From Clostridiaceae bacterium (GTDB taxonomy: Bacteria > Bacillota > Clostridia > DSM-8532), in NCBI GenBank assembly GCA_012719645.1, contig JAAXZX010000108.1:1-47666 (forward strand): a DNA stretch of 47,666 nucleotides, read 5' to 3'. Of the stretch, positions 40,280 to 47,666 are shown piece by piece; the first letter of the stretch is position 1; each line of letters begins with the position of its first letter. A program made the translations under genes and the position numbers. The notes under the pieces are model-generated. The model searched no databases. It was not told the origin of the DNA and was given only the letters and a program-made list of their open reading frames with translations.

Positions 40280-41992
40280 ATGGATGCTATCATGCAGGAT
40301 GCATTTGAAAGTGAAGTCAAAAAGATAAATAAAGAAATCGCCTGGATGTGCTGGAAGAACAAAGTGGTCGGAGCCAATGTCGCGCTGTTTGATAACGAGA
40401 AGATACTGTATTCATACAATTATGGCTGCATAAACGAGGATGCGAACATTAAAAGCACAAACGACAGCCTGTACATGATAGGCTCAAACACCAAGGTCCT
40501 GACCGCGCTGGGAATCTTCAAGCTTATAGAAAACAATATGATTTCGCTGGACGATGATATCAGGAAATACATACCCGAGTTCAAAATAAACTCCCTTTTC
40601 GGAGATGTAAAAATTACGGTTGAAAACCTTCTGATGCACAGGTCAGGGATAGTTTCAGATCTATATAACCTGATCCTTGACCAGTCAAGGGATTATCATG
40701 AGGTTATTGAGGAACTGGGAAAAACATATCTTACTTCAGTCCCTGGCAGGATGTTTTCATATTCAAATGTAGGCTACACATTGCTGGGGATCATCATTGA
40801 AAGAGTTTCGGGATTGCCATATACGGAATATATCAGAAAAACCATTGCTGAGCCATTGGGAATAAAGATTCATTTCCTTAGGACAAGCGAGGAGAAAAAG
40901 CCGTACTCATCAATCATTTCACTGAGCTATGGCAAAGACGGAAAGGAGATGATTAATGAACCGACCCAGACCATGATTCCGGCCGGGTCAAATACATACA
41001 TGTCCATGAATGATTTCGTGAAGGTCGGCCAGATCTTCCTGAACAAAGACAATACCATACTTAAAAAAGAAACCCTTGAATTCATGGAGAGGCTGAATGT
41101 TTCCGAGCAGATTGACAATGAGCTTCAAAATGTCGGGTATGGCCTGTTTCATAACCAGTACGATTATGGTGAATCCGTGGGCAAGGTATTGGGACACGGC
41201 GGCAATACGACCTGCCATCATGCAATGTTCAACTATATCCCGAGCCTGAAAATAGGCGTCATTACCCTCACCAACAGCGAGCAGGCCACCGCATTGTCCA
41301 GGGCAATAGGACATAAGGCTTTAGCCGCGTATTTGAAAGCAAAGGGGTATATAAGCAGCGAGCTGACCATAGAGCATAAACATGTGCAGGATAGCTGCGA
41401 TGAATACCTGGGACAGTATGCGACCGCGCTTGGCCTCATGGATATCAGGAAGAACAAAAAGAACGAGTTGGCAACCAGGATACTTAAGTTCCCTGTCAGG
41501 CTTATACCCTGCGAAGACGGGTATTTGCAGTGCTATCCCGATAAATGGCTGCACAGGCTGCCACCCATAAAAAGGAGGATAAAAGGCATCCGGCTGAAAC
41601 TGATAAATTACTGCGGCGATGAGGTTATGGTCCTGGAACAGACATCCGGGTACTTTAAAACCAGGACCACAATGGGATGCAGGTATTCGGAAACCGAGAT
41701 CCCGGAATCATTCCGCGAGGCGTGCGGCCTTTATGAAGTAACGAATCAGAACTTAAGCAAGCTGAATATAAAATGCTCATTAAGAATTGAAGATGACAAG
41801 CTGAGGCTGGATGTAAAACTCAATGATATAAAGCTATGCTTTTACCTGAAAGTAATCGATGACAGCATGGCAATAACCCAGGGATTCGGCAGAATGGCAA
41901 GGGAAATGGTACAGATAAATAAAGCCGATGATGGCATATACTTGACTTGTGCCGGGATAATGCTGAGAAGAAAAGAAGACTGCAAAAAATAA
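40280..41992 (+). CDS. Serine hydrolase, class C beta-lactamase-like
   Basis: A protein of about 570 residues with a beta-lactamase/D-aminopeptidase-type domain in its first 370 residues. Ser-x-x-Lys is at Gly-Ser-Asn-Thr-Lys-Val (about 70), Tyr-x-Asn at Phe-Ser-Tyr-Ser-Asn-Val-Gly-Tyr (about 165), and a His-Gly-Gly-Asn-Thr segment (about 315) replaces the Lys-Thr-Gly box. The C-terminal 200 residues look beta-rich and are typical of large members of this group. No signal peptide is seen, so it may be cytosolic. The start is uncertain: ATG at 40280 directly follows GGGGG, ATG at 40292 and a GTG at 40226 are alternatives. The substrate is unknown; peptides, esters or D-amino acid compounds are possible. 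Confidence 0.85.
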   Translation: MDAIMQDAFESEVKKINKEIAWMCWKNKVVGANVALFDNEKILYSYNYGCINEDANIKSTNDSLYMIGSNTKVLTALGIFKLIENNMISLDDDIRKYIPEFKINSLFGDVKITVENLLMHRSGIVSDLYNLILDQSRDYHEVIEELGKTYLTSVPGRMFSYSNVGYTLLGIIIERVSGLPYTEYIRKTIAEPLGIKIHFLRTSEEKKPYSSIISLSYGKDGKEMINEPTQTMIPAGSNTYMSMNDFVKVGQIFLNKDNTILKKETLEFMERLNVSEQIDNELQNVGYGLFHNQYDYGESVGKVLGHGGNTTCHHAMFNYIPSLKIGVITLTNSEQATALSRAIGHKALAAYLKAKGYISSELTIEHKHVQDSCDEYLGQYATALGLMDIRKNKKNELATRILKFPVRLIPCEDGYLQCYPDKWLHRLPPIKRRIKGIRLKLINYCGDEVMVLEQTSGYFKTRTTMGCRYSETEIPESFREACGLYEVTNQNLSKLNIKCSLRIEDDKLRLDVKLNDIKLCFYLKVIDDSMAITQGFGRMAREMVQINKADDGIYLTCAGIMLRRKEDCKK

Positions 41993-42150
41993 GTATTTCT
42001 TTCATTTCGCCGAAAACCTGATGGTGAGGAATGATGAATGAAGAATAACCGGACTACAAATCATTTCATAATGCATCATAGTATGACAATGAACAGTAAA
42101 TAGTTGTCTGTGAAGTTTAAACGCAATAACTATAAGGGGGAAGAGATAAG

Positions 42151-42570
42151 ATGAGTAATTTTATGGTTAAGCACAGTAACCCGGAAGGATTATTTGCTGC
42201 AAGGTTTTACAGCCAGTTGGTCACGGTCAGCGGTAATGCAAAGACTATCTATATCGGAGGCCAAAACGCCATTAACAACAATGGAGAGCTGGTAGGAAAG
42301 GACGATTTCGAACTGCAGACAAAACAGGCTTTGGAAAACACTAAAATAGCCCTGGCATCCGAAAACGCTACCTTCAATGATGTCATAAAGCTTAATATTT
42401 ACATAGCTGATGGATGCGATCCGGCGGTGGGCCTTAAAGCATTTATGGAGACCGTGGGTGAATTAAAAAACCCGCCTTTGATTACAGTTCTCAAAGTAGC
42501 TGGCCTTGCAAACCCTCTGTGCCTGATTGAGATAGATGCCATCGCTGTAGCTGAAGAAAAAGGGGATTGA
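42151..42570 (+). CDS. RidA (YjgF) family protein
   Basis: A 139-residue member of the RidA/YjgF/UK114 family, trimeric enamine/imine deaminases that protect PLP enzymes. The pattern Ile-Tyr-Ile-Gly-Gly-Gln-Asn-Ala-Ile-Asn near 40, Gln-Thr-Lys-Gln-Ala-Leu-Glu-Asn near 62, and the C-terminal Ile-Glu-Ile-Asp-Ala-Ile-Ala-Val fits. The catalytic Arg near 105 of the best-known members (in an Arg-(Ser/Thr) motif) is not obvious; the aligned position reads Leu-Ile-Thr-Val-Leu. It may therefore be a RidA-fold protein with another activity. AAGGGGGAAG precedes the ATG. Confidence 0.82.
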   Translation: MSNFMVKHSNPEGLFAARFYSQLVTVSGNAKTIYIGGQNAINNNGELVGKDDFELQTKQALENTKIALASENATFNDVIKLNIYIADGCDPAVGLKAFMETVGELKNPPLITVLKVAGLANPLCLIEIDAIAVAEEKGD

Positions 42571-42616
42571 GAAATATATGATGGATTTCTCCAGGTTATA
42601 AAGAAAGATAAACCCC

Positions 42617-42829
42617 ATGCCCAAGGACATAGAGAAACAGCTTATCCAGGAAAACCTCATGGATGCATATAGAAGAAGGCCTCCATACCAGCAGAATGAT
42701 TATTTAGGTTGGATCTTTAAAGCAAAGAGGGCGGAAACAAGGGAGAAGCGCATAGCATAGATGATCGAGGAACTGCGGATCGGTGACTGGTATATGGGTA
42801 TGAATTACATACAAGATAAACACAAGTAA
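42617..42829 (+). pseudogene. Remnant of a YdeI/OmpD-associated-type gene
   Basis: The frame from the ATG at 42617 reads Ala-Tyr-Arg-Arg-Arg-Pro-Pro-Tyr-Gln-Gln-Asn-Asp-Tyr-Leu-Gly-Trp-Ile, then Lys-Ala-Lys-Arg-Ala-Glu-Thr-Arg-Glu-Lys-Arg. This is the C-terminal signature of YdeI/OmpD-associated proteins. A TAG at 42758 interrupts it, and the continuing in-frame codons (Met-Ile-Glu-Glu-Leu to the TAA at 42829) still fit the family. It is short and broken, so likely a decayed fragment. The remaining DNA up to 43057 shows only a hairpin and the next promoter. Confidence 0.7.
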
Positions 42830-42855
42830 GAGCAATCTTAATAAGTTTTTTTAGC

Positions 42856-42880
42856 AAAGCAACCATAATGGTTGCTTTCA
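42856..42880 (+). terminator. Hairpin after the YdeI remnant
   Basis: AAAGCAACC (42856-42864) pairs with GGTTGCTTT (42870-42878) around 5 bases. The T tail is short, so termination strength is uncertain. It separates the RidA region from the defence-like operon. Confidence 0.55.
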
Positions 42881-42899
42881 TTGTATGAATGATCTGTCT

Positions 42900-42928
42900 T
42901 TGTCAATTACTAAATCATATACTATATG
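42900..42928 (+). promoter_or_regulatory. Possible promoter of the druA-nurA-herA operon
   Basis: TTGTCA (42900-42905) and TATATG (42923-42928), spaced 17, lie about 130 bases before the first gene. The leader between them and the ATG is A+T-rich with no strong Shine-Dalgarno. Confidence 0.4.
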
Positions 42929-43057
42929 TGTATATAATAACCGCTGTAATATTTTCTCTTAATACAAATAACTAAGAAGTATCATTGTGGTAAATATAAA
43001 CAGTACAAATAATTGCACAAACGAAATAAGCCCGAAAGTAGTTGATGTTTATCAGCC

Positions 43058-44188
43058 ATGAATAAGAAACAGTTAAAAAAACAAATAAAGGCTTCATTAA
43101 AGGAGCAAGGCTTTGTTATTAATAAAAATCGGATCGAACTGCCTTCCGATATTGTAAAAAACAAAATAAGAGAATTGCATGAAACTTCTGTGCGCCATAA
43201 AAGGGAAAATGCCAGCAATAACCTAAAGAAAGGAGAGAAACGTCTTATCCAATATATTGCCAGAGGCAGTGAAATAGATCCGGAGAGAATTAGGCCAAGC
43301 CTGATCACAGTAACCCCAGGCTCGATTGAAGAATTGCTCTTCCGGTATGCCAGCCTGCATTGGAGTATACCCGTTTCTTCCGGTTACGGAAGACGGCTCC
43401 GTTTTCTTGTAATGGATTCACACCATGAGAAACTTATTGGTCTGATAGGCTTGGGAGATCCGGTATACAGCCTGAAAGCAAGAGATGATTGGGTTGGATG
43501 GAACAGCGAGCAAAAAAAAGAAAGGCTCAGTCATGTGATGGATGCTTTCGTTTTGGGTGCGGTACCTCCTTATTCTTATTTACTGTGCGGTAAACTCGTT
43601 GCGATGCTGGCAGCAAGCAATGAAGTCCGGGAAGCGTTTATGGAGAAATACGGGAATAAGGAGACCCTTATTCAGAAAAAAGTACATGATGGCAGCCTTG
43701 CTATGATTACAACTACTTCAGCATTAGGCAGATCTTCATTGTATAACAGGCTGAAATACCAGGATAGACTCCTTTATCATAAGGTAGGTTTTACAAAAGG
43801 TTTCGGCGAGTTCCATTTTTTAAATGGACTTTATGATGAAATCTATAAATATGTGAGCAGGAATTTCGAACCCACATCAAAGCATGCTTCATGGGGCAAC
43901 GGCTTTCGCAACCGAAGGGAGATTATAGGAAAATGCCTGAAAGCTTTGGGGCTTACAAGTGATTGGCTGAAGCACGGTATACAGCGAGAGATCTATGTAA
44001 TCCCTCTTGCCGAAAATACCAGGAATTTTTTACAGGGATATGATAATATATTAATTGAATACAATCAGTCTGTTGATGACTTATTTGAATATTTCAGGGA
44101 AAGGTGGCTGCTTCCCAGGGCAGCAAGAAATAATAATTACTTGAACTTTGACCCGCAATCATATTTATTGTGGGAACAAGGCGGGTGA
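43058..44188 (+). CDS. DruA-like protein (DUF4338)
   Basis: A 376-residue protein that matches the DUF4338 family of DruA, a component of the Druantia anti-phage system. The core segment Ile-Gly-Leu-Gly-Asp-Pro-Val-Tyr ... Arg-Asp-Asp-Trp-Val-Gly-Trp-Asn (about 130-149) is followed by Val-Met-Asp-Ala-Phe-Val-Leu-Gly-Ala-Val-Pro-Pro-Tyr (about 160-172) and Gly-Lys-Leu-Val-Ala-Met-Leu (about 178-184). These are the parts I recognise. No membrane or nuclease motif is evident, so its activity is unknown. The ribosome binding site is weak. It opens an operon with NurA and HerA. No DruE-type DUF1998 helicase is present, so this is not a standard Druantia locus. Codon use is A+T-rich, consistent with transfer. 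Confidence 0.82.
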   Translation: MNKKQLKKQIKASLKEQGFVINKNRIELPSDIVKNKIRELHETSVRHKRENASNNLKKGEKRLIQYIARGSEIDPERIRPSLITVTPGSIEELLFRYASLHWSIPVSSGYGRRLRFLVMDSHHEKLIGLIGLGDPVYSLKARDDWVGWNSEQKKERLSHVMDAFVLGAVPPYSYLLCGKLVAMLAASNEVREAFMEKYGNKETLIQKKVHDGSLAMITTTSALGRSSLYNRLKYQDRLLYHKVGFTKGFGEFHFLNGLYDEIYKYVSRNFEPTSKHASWGNGFRNRREIIGKCLKALGLTSDWLKHGIQREIYVIPLAENTRNFLQGYDNILIEYNQSVDDLFEYFRERWLLPRAARNNNYLNFDPQSYLLWEQGG

Positions 44189-44193
44189 GAGTA

Positions 44194-45339
44194 ATGGATC
44201 AGGATAAATCATTATTTGCCGATTTACCAGTAGCCTTGGTTGATGAGGTATTGAGTAAGGCTTCGGATGCTGGAGCCAATATGCTGGAAACACTCAAGGA
44301 GCTGAAGAAGAATCGTGAAAACCAGCGCAAGGAACTGATAGATAAAGAGTTAATCATCCACGAATCCGACTTGGGTTATCCGCCATTGCCAACAACCTGC
44401 GGAGTAGATGGTTCATATGCGATCGAGAGACTTTTGACGGCTGATTTTGTTGCAGCGGCTGCGGTAGCCGTGGAAGGTCTTACCCCTCCATCAGAGAAAC
44501 GTTATTGGGAACAGCCCAATCATTCTGTCTATATATCAACTGAAACACATAATCCCGATACTTCAACGGTGCTCCGAGCGGTAATGCTGGGCAGGGAATT
44601 ATTACTTGCAATGAAAGCCCCTCACGACATTGTAATGCTGGACGGGACAATGACACTTCCCATAATATATTTCAACCAGGCTTTGAATAAGGCACCTGAA
44701 ACTCCGGAGCTTAATTGTTCCCAGGAATTCCTGAATCATTTCCTTGAATACTTTGAAGCATATCTTTCCATTCTAAAGGGTTCGCGTTCGGACAAGCACT
44801 ATGTTGCTATGCCAAAGTATTCTACCCGAAGAGAGATTGGAAAACTGATGCGTTGGGATATGAAACAGGACGACAGGGGGTTACTGACCAGTCTGTTAAA
44901 ACCAGGAGAACTGACCAAGCCGGTTCCATTGGAGAAACCTGACCAGCCATGGCATCTAAATACAAATGCGGTTCCAAACGTGGGAGGCAGGGCATCAGAG
45001 ATTAGTGAGCAAATCGTCAATGCTTTATATCAGGTATATGTATGTCATTATAAACCTCATAGTTGGCTTCCTGCAATCCGTTTGGAGTTTTCAGAGAGCC
45101 TTGCGAAAAACATGCATCGTATGGCGGTATTAATGCAAGGGATAAAACACCAATGTGCTACCGCATCGATGCTTGAGCCATATCCGATATATCTTGCGGA
45201 TCGCACGGTGAAGGCATTGGCAAGGTCATTGCCGACTTTCCGTCAGGTCGCAACTCAATATATATCAGAAAACTATGATGGAGATATTGGAGAAGTCTTT
45301 TTTTCTATGCATGGTTACCGTAGCGAAACGGGGGGTTGA
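44194..45339 (+). CDS. nurA: NurA-type DNA nuclease
   Basis: A 381-residue protein with a NurA domain, an RNase H-fold nuclease that acts with HerA on DNA ends. Candidate metal-binding acids are Asp-72 in Gly-Val-Asp-Gly-Ser-Tyr-Ala, Glu-135 in Gly-Arg-Glu-Leu-Leu-Leu-Ala, Asp-150 in Ile-Val-Met-Leu-Asp-Gly-Thr and Asp-336 in Tyr-Pro-Ile-Tyr-Leu-Ala-Asp-Arg. Met-Pro-Lys-Tyr-Ser near 206 fits the family. The ATG at 44194 is six bases after the druA stop. The stop overlaps a possible TTG start of herA. In archaea NurA-HerA pair with Mre11-Rad50; none is present here. Confidence 0.87.
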   Translation: MDQDKSLFADLPVALVDEVLSKASDAGANMLETLKELKKNRENQRKELIDKELIIHESDLGYPPLPTTCGVDGSYAIERLLTADFVAAAAVAVEGLTPPSEKRYWEQPNHSVYISTETHNPDTSTVLRAVMLGRELLLAMKAPHDIVMLDGTMTLPIIYFNQALNKAPETPELNCSQEFLNHFLEYFEAYLSILKGSRSDKHYVAMPKYSTRREIGKLMRWDMKQDDRGLLTSLLKPGELTKPVPLEKPDQPWHLNTNAVPNVGGRASEISEQIVNALYQVYVCHYKPHSWLPAIRLEFSESLAKNMHRMAVLMQGIKHQCATASMLEPYPIYLADRTVKALARSLPTFRQVATQYISENYDGDIGEVFFSMHGYRSETGG

Positions 45340-45341
45340 AA

Positions 45342-47126
45342 ATGGAGATCATAACTGAGAGTGTAGAGCAAACTATAAGCCAAACAGAGAGGTTGGGCGT
45401 TGTCGGTTCTCCTTCCTCAACATCACAATTAGCCATGGATATTCTTGGGGTGGCAGCCGGAAGAAAGCTGGTGGGGGAACTGGCATTGTTCCGTTTCCCG
45501 CAGGATGGCCTGGAGCATTATGCAATTGGACAGATAATGGAAGTGGAGCTTCGAAATATATGGCATGAAGACCCGACAATGAGAAGCCTGATACGACAGC
45601 GGGGCAGGGTGGATGCAGTTAGTGAACGGCAGGATACTCACCTGGGTAAAATGATTGTGAGTGCAGTGTTTCAAAACACTGGAAGCAATGTATATGAGCC
45701 AAGTATCTTGGGAACAGTACCTTGCACCGGAACACCGATACATGTGGTAACAGACGAGGTATTGGATACTATTCTACGGCCATATCAAAATCAAATCTAT
45801 TATTTGGGACATGTTTACGGGTCAAAGCCTAAACTCCCATTATGGTTCAAGCATTTTGACAAGGGCCCGGACGGCGCGGGAGAGGCTTACCATATTGGAA
45901 TATTCGGGAAAACAGGTTCCGGCAAATCAGTCCTTGCTAAAATGGTATTGCTTGCTTATGCAAGATACCCTAAGATGGCGCTTCTGGTGATTGATCCGCA
46001 GGGTGAGTTTGCCAAGGATATCCAGGGACAGACATCTGGAGAATTCTCTTTACCGTTAGGAAAGATACTCAATAATCAGGGGAAGAAAACAGTTGTCATG
46101 ACTGTCCGGAATCTTGTTCTGGATACATGGGAATTGTTTGAGCAGATACTATATGAGTCTCCATTCTTTGAAAGACTGAGCATTCCCAAGGGGGATAACA
46201 GAGAAATCGCCTGCAATATACTGGCTGAAAAGCTCGCAAAGGCCAGGGTAAAGCTTGCAGAACTATATCAGCCAGTATCGTTTGAAAAAGCATGGTCTTT
46301 GTTATCTGATGACAAGGTACAAAAGGTTATTTACAAAAGTGAAAGCGCCAGGGAAAGATTTGCTTCGATGCTTGAAGAAGCTGATAAAAATGAATTCTAT
46401 AATGATTATTGGAAGCCTGTAGCCGAACTATTCCGTGAAGACAGGCATGGAGCTCGCTCGGTAAATAATGCTTTGGGATGGTTGCTGCAATTTGGCAGAG
46501 AAAAAGACTCTCCCAATGCCAGACCAGTGCTGGTTGTTGATCTGTCTCGGGAGCAAGCAAAAGGAATGTTCTGGAACGATAAGATACAATCCCTTGTAAT
46601 TAAACGCTTACTGGATGCTTTAAACGCGAATGCCGAGTATTATTATCTCCAGGGACAAAACCTGAACACACTTGTGATCATAGATGAGGCGCATCGTTTA
46701 GCTCCTCGAGAGTTACCAAGGGACGATGATGCTGCCAAGGGGGTTCGCTCTATTCTTGTGGATGCGGCGAGAACAACAAGAAAATATGGTTTGGGTTGGC
46801 TGTTCATAAGCCAAACATTATCAAGCCTGGATATTGAGATAGTGCAGCAGATGCGCATCTTCTTTTTTGGATTTGGACTTGGGCTCGGGCAGGAGTATCA
46901 GGCTTTGAGACAGCTTGTTGGTTCTTCGGGTAATGCTCTGAACCTATATCAATTGTTCAGGGATCCGCACTCAGCATTTGACATGGCAAGCAGGCAGTAT
47001 TCGTTTATGACAATAGGACCGGTAAGCCCATTGTCATTTGCAGGAACGCCATTGTTTTTCAACGCGTTTAATGCAGTTGAAGCTTTCCTTGAAGCGAATA
47101 ATTTCAGAATGAGCTCTGCGCCATAA
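45342..47126 (+). CDS. herA: HerA-type hexameric DNA translocase ATPase
   Basis: A 594-residue HerA/FtsK-superfamily ATPase. The N-terminal 170 residues look like a HAS-barrel domain. Walker A is Gly-Lys-Thr-Gly-Ser-Gly-Lys-Ser (189-196). Asp-Pro-Gln-Gly-Glu-Phe follows near 218, a helical insert covers about 255-390, and Walker B is Leu-Val-Ile-Ile-Asp-Glu (444-449). An Arg-Thr-Thr-Arg-Lys-Tyr-Gly ... Phe-Ile-Ser-Gln segment (477-491) holds the sensor/Arg-finger region. It should translocate DNA and stimulate NurA. The ATG at 45342 has GGGGGG 6 bases upstream and is just past the nurA stop. A TTG at 45336 is an alternative. No further gene follows in the operon. Confidence 0.9.
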   Translation: MEIITESVEQTISQTERLGVVGSPSSTSQLAMDILGVAAGRKLVGELALFRFPQDGLEHYAIGQIMEVELRNIWHEDPTMRSLIRQRGRVDAVSERQDTHLGKMIVSAVFQNTGSNVYEPSILGTVPCTGTPIHVVTDEVLDTILRPYQNQIYYLGHVYGSKPKLPLWFKHFDKGPDGAGEAYHIGIFGKTGSGKSVLAKMVLLAYARYPKMALLVIDPQGEFAKDIQGQTSGEFSLPLGKILNNQGKKTVVMTVRNLVLDTWELFEQILYESPFFERLSIPKGDNREIACNILAEKLAKARVKLAELYQPVSFEKAWSLLSDDKVQKVIYKSESARERFASMLEEADKNEFYNDYWKPVAELFREDRHGARSVNNALGWLLQFGREKDSPNARPVLVVDLSREQAKGMFWNDKIQSLVIKRLLDALNANAEYYYLQGQNLNTLVIIDEAHRLAPRELPRDDDAAKGVRSILVDAARTTRKYGLGWLFISQTLSSLDIEIVQQMRIFFFGFGLGLGQEYQALRQLVGSSGNALNLYQLFRDPHSAFDMASRQYSFMTIGPVSPLSFAGTPLFFNAFNAVEAFLEANNFRMSSAP

Positions 47127-47498
47127 TAAAAAGCATCAACCCCATGATTCTTTTTGCAGTTTATTCAGCATGTCAATACAGATAATAACTTGCTGTGGAT
47201 TTTCTTATCGAGAGTAGCTAAAGATGCTTAATAATATTTAAGTCTGCTGTCTGAAGAATAAGCTAAAAAGGCAGATTGAGTGTTATAACTCAGAGGATAT
47301 CTCAGCATAGGATGATATAGAATTAATAAGCGACCATCAAAAACCTTAGTAATAATCTCATCTGTTTGGCTGATTCTAAACCGGCTTTTTCAGTCTGCCG
47401 AAATTCCAGCATTAACTCAGATATTGCTGTTAACATATATTATGATAAAATTATAGATGTAAAACAAATAAAGTTAAGTTACCAAGGAGGATTAACTA
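47127..47498. other. A+T-rich gap after the operon
   Basis: No coding sequence with a plausible start is visible over these 372 bases. There is no strong terminator for herA; the only clear signal is a promoter-like TTGCTG (47424-47429) and TAAAAT (47446-47451) spaced 16, which serves the small ORF downstream. Confidence 0.5.
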
Positions 47499-47621
47499 AT
47501 GACAAATGATCAAGCATTAAAAGATGGTTCTGCGTCAATTGTTGGGGTAGGACAAAGTAAAATGAAATCGCTATATGTTACTGGCAGATGGTCATTTAGA
47601 TTGTCTGCCAGTTTCATTTAA
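47499..47621 (+). CDS. Small ORF (40 residues) with strong ribosome binding site
   Basis: An AAGGAGG lies 8 bases before an ATG that opens a 40-residue frame ending at the TAA at 47619. The peptide has no membrane helix and no known family. Its last 14 codons coincide with a perfect 9-bp inverted repeat followed by a T-rich stretch. It may be a tiny gene, a leader peptide with an attenuator, or the 5' end of a gene broken by a deletion. The signals upstream are better than expected for a chance ORF. Confidence 0.45.
   Translation: MTNDQALKDGSASIVGVGQSKMKSLYVTGRWSFRLSASFI
47580..47612 (+). terminator. Hairpin in the end of the small ORF
   Basis: ACTGGCAGA (47580-47588) pairs perfectly with TCTGCCAGT (47604-47612), loop 15 bases, followed by TTCATTTA. 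It may terminate or attenuate the transcript that starts near 47458. Confidence 0.5.
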
Positions 47622-47666
47622 AAGAACTATATTAAGCCATTACATGGAGTATTCTGTTTCGAAATC

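Noticed and set aside
43058-47126. Classification as a standard Druantia system
   Set aside because: Only the DruA-like protein is present. There is no DruE-type helicase or the other Druantia subunits in the visible sequence.

Overview
The window looks like a chromosome segment of a spore-forming anaerobic clostridium (Bacillota, class Clostridia; I cannot place it more finely). The reasons are an SpoIID-type protein, RicT (YaaT), a Bacillus-like order decarboxylase (yaaO)-tmk-yaaR-holB-ricT-trmN6, a two-cluster [4Fe-4S] ferredoxin, an iron-dependent alcohol dehydrogenase, strong AGGAGG-type ribosome binding sites and many TTG/GTG starts. Most of the window is moderately GC-rich and densely coding. 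About 42-47.7 kb, and to a lesser degree 4.9-7.8 kb, is visibly more A+T-rich and looks accessory.

Layout. 0-1.4 kb: a truncated methyltransferase, a cluster of dispersed repeats, a DUF6440 protein and tRNA-Ala. 1.5-4.9 kb: an alcohol dehydrogenase divergent from an FGGY sugar kinase. 4.9-7.0 kb: three adjacent, apparently paralogous single-pass membrane proteins, two with a cytoplasmic zinc ribbon, of unknown function. 7.0-9.7 kb: hicB with only the tail of its hicA toxin left, a DUF3006 protein, a membrane-anchored ComEC-like metallo-beta-lactamase-fold protein and tRNA-Arg. 9.8-11.5 kb: an M3 oligoendopeptidase. 11.8-16.9 kb: a type IV pilus/type II secretion-like operon (PilC, pilin-like proteins, PilT) ending in an RNase H protein. 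16.9-24.7 kb: housekeeping and envelope genes (CofE-like ligase, SpoIID-like protein, lspA, rluD, a copper-chaperone-like protein, yccF, nadD, yqeK, mgtC, lepB).

24.7-30.8 kb is a polyamine block: a HTH-cupin regulator with two matching operator-like palindromes, potABCD, and a decarboxylase of the arginine/lysine/ornithine class. It runs into the replication and sporulation cluster tmk-yaaR-holB-ricT-ferredoxin-trmN6 and then an orphan fumarase beta-type subunit and a P-loop ATPase (to 36.2 kb). 36.4-42.6 kb holds a 7TM-PAS-GGDEF diguanylate cyclase, a Na+/phosphate cotransporter with PhoU-like tail, a class-C beta-lactamase-like serine hydrolase and RidA.

The most interesting locus is 43.06-47.13 kb: a compact three-gene operon for a DruA-like (DUF4338) protein, a NurA nuclease and a HerA ATPase. 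NurA-HerA is a DNA end-processing pair, and DruA is known from the Druantia anti-phage system, but no Druantia helicase is present. I infer a candidate defence or DNA-processing system. It is followed by a tiny ORF with a strong ribosome binding site that ends in a hairpin.
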